This document shows, piece by piece, positions 53,335 to 62,686 of a stretch of 64,000 nt of DNA; position 1 is the stretch's first letter; each line of letters opens with the position of its first letter. This stretch comes from Cohnella sp. AR92 (GTDB lineage Bacteria; Bacillota; Bacilli; Paenibacillales; Paenibacillaceae). Under the pieces are notes generated by a model. That model was given only the letters and a program-made list of their open reading frames with translations. It had not been told where the DNA came from and made no database searches. The stretch covers positions 248,001 through 312,000 of the forward strand of contig NZ_RZJR01000003.1 in the NCBI RefSeq assembly GCF_003990975.1, in the 5' to 3' direction. The position numbers were made by a program, and so were the translations under genes.

Positions 53335-54009
53335 ATGTTTACGGGACTTATCGAAGAGATCGGCGTGCTTCGGCGAGTGCAAAGGCGCGGCGAAGCGATG
53401 ATCATGACCGTCGCGGCATCCAAGGTGCTGGAAGGCGTGAAGCTGGGCGACAGCATCTCGGTCAACGGGGTGTGCCTGACGGTCGTTTCGTTCGACGGAG
53501 GCAGCTTCAATGCCGATGTCATGCCTCAGACGTTCCGGCATTCCAATCTTTGCGAGCTGAAGCCGGGCAACCCCGTCAACCTGGAGCGGGCGATGCAGGC
53601 GGGCGGACGATTCGGCGGCCATATCGTGCAGGGACATGCGGACGGCACCGGAACGATCGCCGAACGCCGCGAAGACGCCAATGCCGTCGTTTTTACCATC
53701 AAGCCGGGCGATCCGGGCACCTTGCGGCATGTCGTTCCGCAAGGCTCCGTCACGCTGGACGGAATCAGCTTGACGGTCGTGGACGTGGACCGGGAGGCGG
53801 GTTCCCTGAAGGTGTCGATCATTCCGCACACGCTTCAGGAAACGGCGCTGCAATACAAGAAGACGGGAGATACGGTCAACATCGAATGCGATATTCTGGG
53901 CAAGTACGTGGATCACCTGCTTTCCCAGCGATTCGACGGCAAGGAGGCCGGATCCCGGGCATCCGCCGGAGGCTTGACGGAAGCGAAGCTGAGGGAACTC
54001 GGGTTCTAA
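53335..54009 (+). CDS. ribE: Riboflavin synthase alpha chain
   Basis: A 224-residue synthase that dismutates two 6,7-dimethyl-8-ribityllumazines to riboflavin. Two tandem lumazine-binding domains begin at MFTGLIEEIG and at about residue 98 (GGHIVQGHADGTG). The ATG at 53335 (MFTGL) is the universal start, with AGGTGGGAG upstream. It lies 16 bases after ribD in the same operon. A 98-base gap follows before ribBA with no obvious terminator. Confidence 0.95.
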   Translation: MFTGLIEEIGVLRRVQRRGEAMIMTVAASKVLEGVKLGDSISVNGVCLTVVSFDGGSFNADVMPQTFRHSNLCELKPGNPVNLERAMQAGGRFGGHIVQGHADGTGTIAERREDANAVVFTIKPGDPGTLRHVVPQGSVTLDGISLTVVDVDREAGSLKVSIIPHTLQETALQYKKTGDTVNIECDILGKYVDHLLSQRFDGKEAGSRASAGGLTEAKLRELGF

Positions 54010-54107
54010 GCCCGTCCGATTCGGGATCGAGAAGAGCGAATCGAACGGCATCGATATCGAGATAGTACAGGATAGGAAGCCTAAAAAGGGCAGAGGAGGA
54101 ATACGCG

Positions 54108-55325
54108 ATGAGCACGAGCGAAGGATTGGCAGGAACGCGGTCCCTTCCGGCGGACTTCGAGTTCGACCGGATCGAAGACGCGCTGCAGGACCTGATGGCG
54201 GGCAAGCCGATCGTGGTGGTGGACGACGAGGATCGCGAGAACGAAGGGGATTTAATCGTTCTCGCCGAGAAAGCGACCGCCGAGAATATCAACTTCATGA
54301 TCACGGAAGGCAGAGGACTGGTGTGCGTCCCGATTACGCAGGAGAGAGCGGAACAGCTTGACCTGCCGCCGATGGTCAATCATAACACCGATTATCACGG
54401 CACGGCCTTCACGGTATCCGTCGACCATGTGTCCACCTCGACGGGCATCTCGGCATTCGAGCGCGCCGATACGGTCAAGGGCCTTATCGACCCGACCGCG
54501 AAGCCTTCCGACTTCCGCCGTCCGGGGCATATCTTCCCGCTGATCGCGAAGGACGGAGGCGTCCTTCGGCGCTCCGGCCATACCGAAGCCGCCGTGGACC
54601 TGGCGAGAATGTGCCATTCCACTCCGGCCGCGGTCATCTGCGAGATCGTGAAGGAAGACGGCACGATGGCGCGGCTGCCGGATCTGATCGAATTCGCTCG
54701 GCAGCATGGCCTTAAGCTGATCACGATCGAAGAGCTGATCCGTTATCGCAACGAGAAGGAGAAGCTCGTCAAACGGGAAGTGGAGGTCGAGGTTCCGACC
54801 GACTACGGAGCTTTCAGAGCGATCGCGTATTCGAACGTAGTGGATTCCAAGGAGCATGTCGCCTTGGTCAAAGGAACGATCGACAGCTCGAAGCCGGTGC
54901 TCGTTCGCGTGCACTCCGAATGCTTGACCGGCGACGTGTTCCACTCCCAACGCTGCAATTGCGGCGCTCAGATCGAAGCTTCCCTCAGACAGATCGACGA
55001 AGAGGGAAGCGGCGTGTTATTGTATATGAGACAAGGCGGGGAAGGAAGAGGCTTGATCGACAAGCTTCGCTCCTATAAGATTCGCGATGAGGGCCTGGAC
55101 TCCGCCGAGAAGAATATCAAGCCCGAGCTCAGGGATTACGGCATCGGCGCGCAGATCCTTAAGGATCTCGGCATCCGTCACCTAAGGCTGCTGACGAACA
55201 ACCCTCGCAAGATTCGCGGGCTGGAAGGCTACGGCCTGGACGTGGTCGAACGCGTCCCTATCCAATTCGAGAGGAACCGCGCGAAGCCGGGCTCGGCGTT
55301 CAGCTTGGCCGGAGAAGATAAATAA
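54108..55325 (+). CDS. ribBA: RibBA, DHBP synthase / GTP cyclohydrolase II
   Basis: A 405-residue fusion. The N-terminal 3,4-dihydroxy-2-butanone-4-phosphate synthase (about 18-210) has [12 protein letters not shown] and [10 protein letters not shown]; the C-terminal GTP cyclohydrolase II has the zinc cysteines in [18 protein letters not shown] and the RQGGEGRGL loop. It supplies both precursors of riboflavin. AGAGGAGG precedes the ATG at 54108. Confidence 0.96.
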   Translation: MSTSEGLAGTRSLPADFEFDRIEDALQDLMAGKPIVVVDDEDRENEGDLIVLAEKATAENINFMITEGRGLVCVPITQERAEQLDLPPMVNHNTDYHGTAFTVSVDHVSTSTGISAFERADTVKGLIDPTAKPSDFRRPGHIFPLIAKDGGVLRRSGHTEAAVDLARMCHSTPAAVICEIVKEDGTMARLPDLIEFARQHGLKLITIEELIRYRNEKEKLVKREVEVEVPTDYGAFRAIAYSNVVDSKEHVALVKGTIDSSKPVLVRVHSECLTGDVFHSQRCNCGAQIEASLRQIDEEGSGVLLYMRQGGEGRGLIDKLRSYKIRDEGLDSAEKNIKPELRDYGIGAQILKDLGIRHLRLLTNNPRKIRGLEGYGLDVVERVPIQFERNRAKPGSAFSLAGEDK

Positions 55326-55445
55326 GCGTCGCAATGAGCTATTAAGGCAGCAAAACCAATCAAATAACTCTAAATAAAAAAGATCATGCAGGAGTTTCAT
55401 TCGGCTGGCAGCAGCGTTTGAACTCACAAGAGAGGATGAACATCA

Positions 55446-55916
55446 ATGGCTATTTTTTATGAAGGCAATTTGGTCTCGCAAGGTTTGAAATACGGGGTAG
55501 TCGTCGGAAGATTCAACGAGTTCATCTCGACGCGCCTTCTGAGCGGCGCCCTGGACGCTTTCAAGCGCCACGGAGCGGAAGATCACGAAGTCGAAGTCGC
55601 TTGGGTGCCGGGAGCTTTCGAGATCCCGCTGATCGCGCAGAAGATGGCGGAGAGCGGCAAGTACGACGCGGTCATTACGCTGGGCGCCGTCATCCGCGGA
55701 TCGACTCCGCACTTCGACTACGTGTGCAACGAGGTCGCCAAGGGAGTCGCGGCTACCGGAATGAAGACGGGCGTACCGACGATCTTCGGCGTTCTGACCG
55801 TCGACAGCATCGAGCAAGCGATCGAGCGCGCAGGCACCAAGGCCGGCAACAAGGGCTGGGAAGCGGCTGCCTCGGCTATCGAGATGGCGAACCTGACGAG
55901 CGCTCTTAAAGGGTAA
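55446..55916 (+). CDS. ribH: 6,7-dimethyl-8-ribityllumazine synthase
   Basis: A 156-residue lumazine synthase, the scaffold-forming enzyme condensing the two riboflavin precursors. Family blocks: [38 protein letters not shown] and [24 protein letters not shown] lies about 9 bases before the ATG. A 120-base AT-rich gap after ribBA has no clear terminator, so it probably ends the rib operon. Confidence 0.96.
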   Translation: MAIFYEGNLVSQGLKYGVVVGRFNEFISTRLLSGALDAFKRHGAEDHEVEVAWVPGAFEIPLIAQKMAESGKYDAVITLGAVIRGSTPHFDYVCNEVAKGVAATGMKTGVPTIFGVLTVDSIEQAIERAGTKAGNKGWEAAASAIEMANLTSALKG

Positions 55917-55963
55917 ATCAGAAAGAAACGGCCGCATAGCCAGAGGAAGGGTGAAGGATCCGC

Positions 55964-56770
55964 GTGACTGCGACGGTGCTCTATAAGCTGGAAACGTTCG
56001 AGGGGCCGCTCGATCTGCTGCTCCACTTGATCGATAAAGCGGAGATCGATATCCAGGATATCTCCATCAGCGAGATCACGGATCAATACATCGCTTATCT
56101 GGAGGCGATGCAGGAGCTGGAGCTCGACGTGACGAGCGAATTCCTCGTAATGGCCGCTACGCTGCTGGCCATGAAGAGCCGCCAGCTACTGCCGAAGCCT
56201 CCGGTTACCGACGAGCCTTGGCTGACGGTCGAGGAAGACGACGGGATCGATCCTCGCGAGGAGCTCATACGCAAGCTGATCGAGTACCGGAAGTTCAAAG
56301 CGATTGCCAACGAGCTGCGCGAGCACGAATTCGAGCGAAGCCAGACGTATACCCGAGAACCCGCGGATCTGGAGCCGTTCGTTCCGGACATCCCGCAGAA
56401 CCCGGTCGAAGGCCTGCACGTGGACGATCTCGTTCGGGCGTTCCGCAAGGCTCTTCGCCGCGTAGCGGGGAGGAAGCGAATATCGGCGATCCAGAGAGAC
56501 GAGATCTCGATCACCGATCGGATTCGGGATATCATCGGAATGCTGAGAGGGAGAGCGGAGGGCGGAGAGGACAAGGTTCTGTTCTCCCAGCTAATCGGCG
56601 ATCAGGTAGACCGCCAGGAGGTTGTCGTGACGTTCCTGGCTATCCTCGAGCTGATGAAGCGCCGCTGGATCTCGTGCTTCCAGAATCAATTGTTCGACGA
56701 GATCGTGCTGACCTGGACGGGAAGAGAGGAGGCAGGAGATGGACTATTCGAGCCTGAAATCAATTATTGA
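55964..56770 (+). CDS. scpA: Segregation and condensation protein ScpA
   Basis: A 268-residue kleisin that bridges SMC heads. LETFEGPLDLLLHLIDKAEIDI is replaced here by the block LETFEGPLDLLLHLID near the N-terminus (family signature), and the C-terminal winged helix is in VTFLAILELMKRRWIS. The start is a GTG at 55964 with AAGGATCC upstream. It overlaps scpB by 32 bases. Together with SMC they organise chromosome origins. Confidence 0.95.
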   Translation: MTATVLYKLETFEGPLDLLLHLIDKAEIDIQDISISEITDQYIAYLEAMQELELDVTSEFLVMAATLLAMKSRQLLPKPPVTDEPWLTVEEDDGIDPREELIRKLIEYRKFKAIANELREHEFERSQTYTREPADLEPFVPDIPQNPVEGLHVDDLVRAFRKALRRVAGRKRISAIQRDEISITDRIRDIIGMLRGRAEGGEDKVLFSQLIGDQVDRQEVVVTFLAILELMKRRWISCFQNQLFDEIVLTWTGREEAGDGLFEPEINY

Positions 56771-57359
56771 GGGACTCTTGTTCGTATCGGGAGACGAAGG
56801 GATCAACGCCAAGACGATCGCCGAAGTCGTCGAGATGAACATCGATGTCGTGCGCGACGTGTTGAAAGACTTGCAGACCGATCTGAAGCGCAAGAAACGC
56901 GGCATACGAATCGCAGAAGTGGCCGGCAACTTCCGCCTGACGACGGCGCCGGAGCATGCGGCCTACTTCGAGAAGCTCGCCTACAATCCTTCCCGTACCG
57001 TTCTCTCCCAAGCGGCATTGGAGACGCTCTCCATCGTCGCTTATCGTCAGCCGATCACGCGGGTCGAGATCGAGGAGATTCGCGGCGTCAAAGCGGACAG
57101 GGCGATACATACGCTGGTCGCGAAGGATCTCATCGAGGAGGTCGGTCGCGCGGAAGCCCTGGGAAGGCCGATTCTGTACGGGACGACCAAATCGTTCCTC
57201 GATTACTTCGGCTTGGCGGGAATCGACCAATTGCCGGATCCGCTTGTGAGCGAGATGGACGATGAGCTGGAGGAGCAGTCGCGCATGCTGTTCGAGAGAA
57301 TAGAAGGCCGCCAGCTTTCCCTGGACGATCTGAAGGCGCTTGAGATGGAAACGAAATGA
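56739..57359 (+). CDS. scpB: Segregation and condensation protein ScpB
   Basis: A 206-residue ScpB with tandem winged helices (LKSIIEGLLFVSGDEGI region and LETLSIVAYRQPITRVEIEEIRG, shown here as LSIVAYRQPITR). It dimerises and binds ScpA. The ATG at 56739 lies inside the end of scpA with GAGGAGG upstream, giving translational coupling. The order scpA-scpB matches ypuG-ypuH. Confidence 0.95.
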   Translation: MDYSSLKSIIEGLLFVSGDEGINAKTIAEVVEMNIDVVRDVLKDLQTDLKRKKRGIRIAEVAGNFRLTTAPEHAAYFEKLAYNPSRTVLSQAALETLSIVAYRQPITRVEIEEIRGVKADRAIHTLVAKDLIEEVGRAEALGRPILYGTTKSFLDYFGLAGIDQLPDPLVSEMDDELEEQSRMLFERIEGRQLSLDDLKALEMETK

Positions 57360-57429
57360 AGCATTGCCATCCCGAATGAAGGAAGAAGGATAAAGGCCAT
57401 ACTACCCTTATGCGAAAGGCGGGGGGAGT

Positions 57430-58119
57430 ATGGCTTTTTGGTTATGGGCGGGAGCCGCGGCCGTTATCGTTCTCCTGGCGGCTGCCGTCGCGCTGTCTTC
57501 CATCCGGATTCGAATCCGCTATTCCCGCAGCGGGAAGATGGATCAGCTCGTTATCGTCGTCCGCGCCTTCTATGGAGTCCTGCAGACGAGGCGAACGATT
57601 CCTACCATTACGCTGCGCAGCTGGGGTTTGCTGTACGAGGAGAAAGGTAAGACGAACATGGCGGGCGCGACCGGCGGCGGGCAAGACAAACGGTTTATCG
57701 GCAAACGGACGATCCGAAGGTTCCGGGAAGCCTTCCGCAACTTGAAGATATCCGTCAAGCACTTCCGAGAATGGCTGTTCCAGACGTTAGGGCAAGTGGA
57801 GTGCACGAGATGGAGGCTTGATGTACGGCTCGGAACGGGGGACGCCGCTCATACGGCCGTGTTGGCCGGACTGTGCTGGACGCTGATGGGATGCGTGAAT
57901 GCGGCGGCAAGCCAATTCATCCGTCTTCGCACGTCTCCGCACGGACGGGTGGAATCGGTATTCTCCGGGAAGGAATTCGCATTGGTGTGGGAGGCCGATT
58001 TTCGCATTCGCGTATCCAAGCTCGCATACTCCATCATGAAGCTCGGGGTAAAGACCATGCGGATCGGACCGGCGCTTCGGGCCTGGAGAGCGTGGAAAGC
58101 AGGGCCCGAACACGCCTGA
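57430..58119 (+). CDS. ytfI: DUF2953 protein, YtfI-like
   Basis: A 229-residue protein with one N-terminal hydrophobic helix (about 3-22) and a soluble domain containing the paired blocks LRLGTGDAAHTAVLAGLCW-like and KLAYSIMKLG. DUF2953 proteins (B. subtilis YtfI) occur beside ytfJ in spore formers and are poorly characterised. GGGGGGAG precedes the ATG. In Bacillus the ytfI-ytfJ pair is elsewhere; here it sits between scpB and dacB. Confidence 0.82.
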   Translation: MAFWLWAGAAAVIVLLAAAVALSSIRIRIRYSRSGKMDQLVIVVRAFYGVLQTRRTIPTITLRSWGLLYEEKGKTNMAGATGGGQDKRFIGKRTIRRFREAFRNLKISVKHFREWLFQTLGQVECTRWRLDVRLGTGDAAHTAVLAGLCWTLMGCVNAAASQFIRLRTSPHGRVESVFSGKEFALVWEADFRIRVSKLAYSIMKLGVKTMRIGPALRAWRAWKAGPEHA

Positions 58120-58203
58120 TGCCTCCTTGGGCCCGCTTCTCCCGGCGCGAATAAACGTGGTCTCGCGCAGGGCAAGCTAACGGAAGAAAGGAGGATGCCC
58201 ATA

Positions 58204-58701
58204 ATGTCCGAACATCCGATTCAAGGCCTTATGCAAACGGCAATGGAGAACATCAAGGAGATGGTGGATGTTAACACCATCGTCGGCGAACCCGTTCAAA
58301 CGCCGGACGGGAGCGTGATCATGCCGATCTCGAAAGTAGGATTCGGCTTCGCGGCCGGCGGAAGCGAATTCCAGACGGACGAAGCTTCCGGCTCGAGGTC
58401 GGCTTCCGATTCCTCGGGAGCGAATTCCGGGGAGACCAAGGGCCACAATGCCTCGGTGTCGCTCCCGTTCGGCGGCGGCAGCGGCGGAGGGGTGTCGATT
58501 ACCCCGATCGCTTTCCTGGTCGTCGGTTCCCAAGGCGTGAAGGTCGTGCCGCTCGACAATCAGACTCATCTGTTCGAGAGAATTATCGACGAAGCGCCGC
58601 AGTGGGTCGACAAGATCCAGAACATCTTCCGCCGGCAGAGCGAGAACTCGAGCAACGAGCGGCTCTCCATCCATTCGTCGTCATCCGACAACGTGATGTA
58701 A
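58204..58701 (+). CDS. ytfJ: GerW-family sporulation protein YtfJ
   Basis: A 165-residue YtfJ/GerW protein. Blocks ENIKEMVDVNTIVGEP, ISKVGFGFAAGG and the Gly-rich GGGSGGGVSITPIAFLVV are typical. GerW is made in the forespore and needed for normal germination in Bacillus. The ATG at 58204 (MSEHPIQ) has AGGAGG 9 bases upstream; the in-frame ATG at 58195 touches that site. It follows ytfI as a pair. Confidence 0.92.
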   Translation: MSEHPIQGLMQTAMENIKEMVDVNTIVGEPVQTPDGSVIMPISKVGFGFAAGGSEFQTDEASGSRSASDSSGANSGETKGHNASVSLPFGGGSGGGVSITPIAFLVVGSQGVKVVPLDNQTHLFERIIDEAPQWVDKIQNIFRRQSENSSNERLSIHSSSSDNVM

Positions 58702-58747
58702 GGAGCGCCCCGGCGGCGGGCCTAAGCTATTGCAGTCGATATTCGCC

Positions 58748-58773
58748 ATTCCGGCCGCAAGGCCGGAATTTTT
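58748..58773 (+). terminator. Terminator after ytfJ
   Basis: ATTCCGGCC / GGCCGGAAT, GCAA loop, then TTTTTG; a perfect 9-bp stem. Confidence 0.9.
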
Positions 58774-58883
58774 GCTATTCGTCCCCATGCCAAGAAGAAT
58801 CAAACCGGACATGCCTACATAAAGTGGTAAAAGAACTATCGCCACGGGCGGTCCTACAACTTCGAGGAGGAACTTGACAGCAT

Positions 58884-60005
58884 ATGATGGACAAGGCCAA
58901 CCGGCTGCTTCGCGCAACCGTTCTTCTGACGGCGATAGGATCCATGGCTATCGCTTCCCCTGCTGTGGAAGCGAGCCTTTCGATCGTAAGCCGCGCAGCA
59001 ATACCAACGGCGACGGCGGCCTCCGCGCTCCGTACGCAAGCCGTCGCGTCATCCTTAGTGGACGTGACCTCCGGCAGGCGGCTTTCGGAGGAGAACGGGG
59101 ACCGCGAGATGCGAATCGCGAGCTTGACCAAGATTATGACGGCGATCGTCGCGATCGAGAACGGCAGGCTGGAAGACGTGGTAACGGTAAGTCCCGGAGC
59201 CGCGGGCAAAGAAGGTTCTTCCCTTTATCTCAAAGCGGGAGAGAAAATCAAACTCGGCAACTTGCTATACGGGCTTATGCTTCGGTCCGGCAACGATGCC
59301 GCGACGGCTATCGCGGAGCATGTCGGAGGCTCGCTGGACGGTTTCGTTTATCTGATGAACCGGAAAGCCGAAGAGCTTGGGCTCGCCCACAGCCATTTCG
59401 CGAATCCGTCCGGTCTTGACCAGGAGGGGCATTATTCTTCGGCAAACGACTTGGCGCGCCTGACGGCGTACGCGCTGCACGACAAGACCTTCAGCTCCAT
59501 CGTGAGCACGAAGGTGAAGACGGCTCCGAACCCGCATGACAAGTGGGAGTACAAGTGGGTGAACAAGAACAAGATGCTGTTTCAATACGACGGAGCCGAC
59601 GGAGTAAAGACGGGGTACACGAAAAAAGCGTTAAGGTGCTTGGTCAGCTCGGCTACGCGCAACGGGCAGCAGCTTGTTGCGGTGACGCTGAACGACCGCA
59701 ACGACTGGATGGACCATCGCCGCATGCTGGACTACGGATTCTCTGCCTATCCATTGCAGACGGTTATCAAGAAAGGCGAGGTCGTCGCCGGCTACCCGTT
59801 CGTAACCGTGTCCGATTTTCGCTATCCCTTTGCGGCAGGCGAACGGGAGAAGCTGAGGATTCGGATCGTTCCGGCCGCCTCGAATACGATAGATTACGCG
59901 TTCGGCGATCGCGGCAAGCTGAACTTCCGGTTGAACGATCAACCGATCGGTTCGATCGGGCTCGTCGCCTTGAAGCCGGAAGCGTCCGGAGCCGGTTCGG
60001 ACTAG
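58884..60005 (+). CDS. dacB: Sporulation D-alanyl-D-alanine carboxypeptidase DacB
   Basis: A 373-residue S11 carboxypeptidase, B. subtilis DacB (PBP5*) by context. A signal peptide (about 1-30) is followed by S80-LTK, SGN in RSGNDAAT and KTG in DGVKTGYTKKA. DacB trims spore cortex peptides in the mother cell. GAGGAGG lies about 13 bases before the ATG, an unusually wide gap. It precedes spmA and spmB as in Bacillus. SigE control is expected but no clear SigE promoter was identified. Confidence 0.92.
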   Translation: MMDKANRLLRATVLLTAIGSMAIASPAVEASLSIVSRAAIPTATAASALRTQAVASSLVDVTSGRRLSEENGDREMRIASLTKIMTAIVAIENGRLEDVVTVSPGAAGKEGSSLYLKAGEKIKLGNLLYGLMLRSGNDAATAIAEHVGGSLDGFVYLMNRKAEELGLAHSHFANPSGLDQEGHYSSANDLARLTAYALHDKTFSSIVSTKVKTAPNPHDKWEYKWVNKNKMLFQYDGADGVKTGYTKKALRCLVSSATRNGQQLVAVTLNDRNDWMDHRRMLDYGFSAYPLQTVIKKGEVVAGYPFVTVSDFRYPFAAGEREKLRIRIVPAASNTIDYAFGDRGKLNFRLNDQPIGSIGLVALKPEASGAGSD

Positions 60006-60025
60006 CAAAGGAGGGTGAGGCCGAT

Positions 60026-60649
60026 ATGGTCAATTGGATCTGGCTAGGCATGATGGTCATCAGCGTCGGGTTCGCCGCGGTGAACGGACGCGTTCAGGAA
60101 GTGACGGAAGCGGCGTTCGGCGGAGCCCAGACCGGAGTCACGGTATGTATCGGCTTGATCAGCATCCTCGTCTTCTGGCTCGGCCTGATGCGGATCGCTG
60201 AGCAGGCGGGGCTCGTGCAGAAGCTCGCCAGGCTGGTCGCTCCGCTCGTGCGCAAGCTGTTCCCCGACGTGCCGCCGGATCATGCGGCTTTCGGCTACAT
60301 TCTCTCGAACATGAGCGCGAATCTGCTAGGTCTCGGGAATGCGGCAACCCCGATGGGCATTAAAGCCATGCAAGAGCTGCAGAAGCTGAATCCGACCTCC
60401 GATACCGCCACGCCGGCCATGTGTACCCTGCTGGCGCTGAACACGGCCAGCATAACGCTGATTCCAACGACGATGATCGCGGTCCGAATGAATTTCGGTT
60501 CGGCGCATCCGACCGATATCGTCGCTTCGACTCTTCTGGCCACAATCGTCTCCACGGGCGCGGCCATCCTTGCCGATCGCTGGTACCGCAAGCGAGACCG
60601 CTTGCCGCCGATCCCTCTGCAGCCTAGCGGCCAATCGAAAGGAGGGTAA
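60026..60649 (+). CDS. spmA: Spore maturation protein SpmA
   Basis: A 207-residue membrane protein with several hydrophobic helices, starting MVNWIWLGMMVISVGF. SNMSANLLGLGNAATPMGIKAM is the family block (quoted here as NMSANLLGLGNAATP). SpmA and SpmB are needed for proper spore core dehydration. The ATG at 60026 has GTGAGG close by and AAGGAGGG slightly farther; a longer in-frame version lies within dacB and is rejected. Confidence 0.92.
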   Translation: MVNWIWLGMMVISVGFAAVNGRVQEVTEAAFGGAQTGVTVCIGLISILVFWLGLMRIAEQAGLVQKLARLVAPLVRKLFPDVPPDHAAFGYILSNMSANLLGLGNAATPMGIKAMQELQKLNPTSDTATPAMCTLLALNTASITLIPTTMIAVRMNFGSAHPTDIVASTLLATIVSTGAAILADRWYRKRDRLPPIPLQPSGQSKGG

Positions 60650-60652
60650 CGA

Positions 60653-61183
60653 ATGATCGCCTTCCTTCATCAGGTATCCGCTTGGGCGGTGCCGATGATG
60701 ATCGTCCTCATACCCCTTTATGCCGCCTTCCGCAAAGTGCCGGTCTATGAATCCTTCGTCGACGGGGCCAAGGAAGGGTTCGGCACCGCCGTCGGCATCA
60801 TTCCCCATTTGGTCGGCATGATGACGGCCATCAGCATGTTCCGGGCGTCGGGAGCGATGGATGCCCTCGTCCATGCGGTTAGTCCCTTGTTCGCGAAGAT
60901 CGGTATCCCCGGCGACGTTCTTCCGCTGGGGTTTCTTCGTCCCATTACCGGAGCCGGATCGCTTGCTTATGCGACCGACTTGATCAAGACGCACGGCCCC
61001 GATTCCATGGTTGCTCGAATTGCCGCAACCATCCAAGGAAGCACGGACACGACTCTCTACGTGCTGACGGTATATTTCGGGGCCATCGGCATTCGCAAAT
61101 CCCGTTACGCGCTCAAAGTCGGCTTGTTCTCGGATGCGGTCGGGTTTTTCGCGGCGGCGGGAGCATGTTGGCTGTTGTTTTAA
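60653..61183 (+). CDS. spmB: Spore maturation protein SpmB
   Basis: A 176-residue membrane protein with about four helices; blocks FRASGAMDALVHAVSP, PITGAGSLAY and GSTDTTLYVLTVYFGAIG are characteristic. It starts 3 bases after spmA with GGAGGG upstream and works with it. The order dacB-spmA-spmB-rluB is conserved. Confidence 0.93.
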   Translation: MIAFLHQVSAWAVPMMIVLIPLYAAFRKVPVYESFVDGAKEGFGTAVGIIPHLVGMMTAISMFRASGAMDALVHAVSPLFAKIGIPGDVLPLGFLRPITGAGSLAYATDLIKTHGPDSMVARIAATIQGSTDTTLYVLTVYFGAIGIRKSRYALKVGLFSDAVGFFAAAGACWLLF

Positions 61184-61223
61184 GCCTGTCTTGAAGGTAT
61201 GATGGGTGATGAGGTGAACTTAC

Positions 61224-61961
61224 TTGGAACGTTTGCAGAAAATTCTCGCCAATGCCGGCATCGCGTCCCGGCGCAAGTGCGAGGAACTGATTACGAGCGG
61301 CAAGGTTACCGTTAACGGAGAAACCGTTACGGAGCTCGGAGTCAAAGCCGACCCGTCCGCCGATGAGATCGCGGTCAACGGGAAGAAGATTCTTAAGGAA
61401 CAGAAAGTTTATATCGTATTCAACAAGCCCAAAGGGGTTATTACGGCCGTAAGCGATCCGAAGGGCCGTTCCGTGGTCACGGACTACCTGAAGGACGTCA
61501 AACAGCGGGTTTACCCGGTCGGTCGCTTGGATTACGATTCGGAAGGACTGCTGCTGCTTACCAATGACGGGGAACTGGCCAACAAGCTGACCCATCCGAA
61601 GCATCACGTCCCGAAGACGTATCTGGCGACGGTGGAGCGGGTGCCTCACGGAGCGTCTCTGGAGAAGCTGGCCAAGGGAATCAAGCTGGAGGACGGGATG
61701 ACCGCTCCCGCCGAGGTCGAATACCACGACGTGGATCCGGAGAACAAGTTCGCGACCATTCGCATAACGATCCGCGAGGGACGCAATCGCCAGGTAAGGC
61801 GCATGTTCGACGCTATCCATCACCCCGTTACCCGACTGAAGAGAATCTCCTTCGGCAGCCTTCAATTGGACAACCTTCAACGCGGCAAGCACCGGAAGCT
61901 ATCCAAAGCGGAGCTTCAGGCGCTCTTGGAAGACGCAGAAATGCCATCTTCGGAGAAGTGA
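61224..61961 (+). CDS. rluB: Ribosomal large-subunit pseudouridine synthase RluB
   Basis: A 245-residue RsuA/RluB-type pseudouridine synthase. N-terminal S4 domain (1-60, KILANAGIASRRKCEELI) then the catalytic domain with VGRLDYDSEGLLLLTNDG carrying the active Asp, and the REGRNRQVRRMFDAIHHPV block. The start is a TTG at 61224 with GAGGTG 7 bases upstream. RluB modifies the 23S rRNA; the exact position is not testable here. Confidence 0.94.
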   Translation: MERLQKILANAGIASRRKCEELITSGKVTVNGETVTELGVKADPSADEIAVNGKKILKEQKVYIVFNKPKGVITAVSDPKGRSVVTDYLKDVKQRVYPVGRLDYDSEGLLLLTNDGELANKLTHPKHHVPKTYLATVERVPHGASLEKLAKGIKLEDGMTAPAEVEYHDVDPENKFATIRITIREGRNRQVRRMFDAIHHPVTRLKRISFGSLQLDNLQRGKHRKLSKAELQALLEDAEMPSSEK

Positions 61962-61979
61962 CGTCACACAATGTTCATA

Positions 61980-62016
61980 ACCGGAGGTTAAGGAAATATC
62001 CTTGGCTCCGGTGTTT
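61980..62016 (+). terminator. Terminator after rluB
   Basis: ACCGGAG...CTCCGGT with an inner AAGGA/TCCTT pairing, followed by GTTTTCG. Confidence 0.8.
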
Positions 62017-62019
62017 TCG

Positions 62020-62074
62020 TTATAATGGAAATAAATCGGTTACAAAAAGCGGGCCGCCCCTGTATGGGGCGTTT
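62020..62074 (+). promoter_or_regulatory. Probable resA leader: -10 element and hairpin
   Basis: A perfect TATAAT at about 62021-62026 has no recognisable -35. Downstream, CGCCCC (62055-62060) and GGGGCG (62066-62071) form a 6-bp hairpin with a 5-base loop followed by TTTCG. This lies between the promoter and resA and could attenuate transcription or be a weak terminator. Confidence 0.35.
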
Positions 62075-62134
62075 CGTGTTGCCGATAATGACCGTTAAGG
62101 GCTTCGAAAGCCAATACATACCGGTGGTGAGAAA

Positions 62135-62662
62135 GTGAAGCGATATCGCAAGCCCATTCAATATGTCATCCTGGCCATCGTCATCCTGATCGGAGGCTAT
62201 GCCATCGGCCGTTCCTTCTTTACGACTTCTACCGTACTGAAGCCTGGACAAGAGGCTCCGGCCTTTACGCTTGCCGATCTCGACGGAACCGTCCATGATC
62301 TGGACTCCTACAAGGGCAAGCCGCTCGTGCTGAATTTCTGGGGCACGTTCTGCCCGCCTTGCCGCAACGAGATGCCCGCGCTTCAGCATGAATACGAGAA
62401 GTGGAAGGACCAGGGCTTAGAGCTTGTCGGCATCAATCTGAGCGAGGACCGCATCTCGGTTCGCCAATTCGCGGCAAGCGTCGGGGCGCGCTTCCCGATC
62501 CTGCTGGACCGCAACAAGAAGACCGAGAAGCGTTACGGCTTGAAGGAATATCCGACGACCTTCTTCATCGCGCCCGACGGGCAGATTCAAGATATCGTAA
62601 TCGGAGGGCCGATGACCGAGGAAGACATCGATGCTCGGATCAAGCGATTATTCGAGAAATAA
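62135..62662 (+). CDS. resA: ResA, thiol-disulfide oxidoreductase for cytochrome c maturation
   Basis: A 175-residue membrane-anchored thioredoxin-like protein. N-terminal helix (about 9-26), then the thioredoxin fold with C73-P-P-C76 in WGTFCPPCRNE (B. subtilis ResA has CEPC) and cis-Pro in EYPTTFFIA. It keeps apocytochrome c reduced on the outer face of the membrane. The GTG at 62135 has GGTGG about 7 bases upstream. The resA-resB order is as in Bacillus. Confidence 0.93.
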   Translation: MKRYRKPIQYVILAIVILIGGYAIGRSFFTTSTVLKPGQEAPAFTLADLDGTVHDLDSYKGKPLVLNFWGTFCPPCRNEMPALQHEYEKWKDQGLELVGINLSEDRISVRQFAASVGARFPILLDRNKKTEKRYGLKEYPTTFFIAPDGQIQDIVIGGPMTEEDIDARIKRLFEK

Positions 62663-62686
62663 GAGGAACCGAGGAGGATGTCTAGG

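Noticed and set aside
58681..58917. 78-codon minus-strand frame between ytfJ and dacB
   Set aside because: It crosses the ytfJ terminator and has no ribosome-binding site; a hydrophobic stretch alone is not enough.
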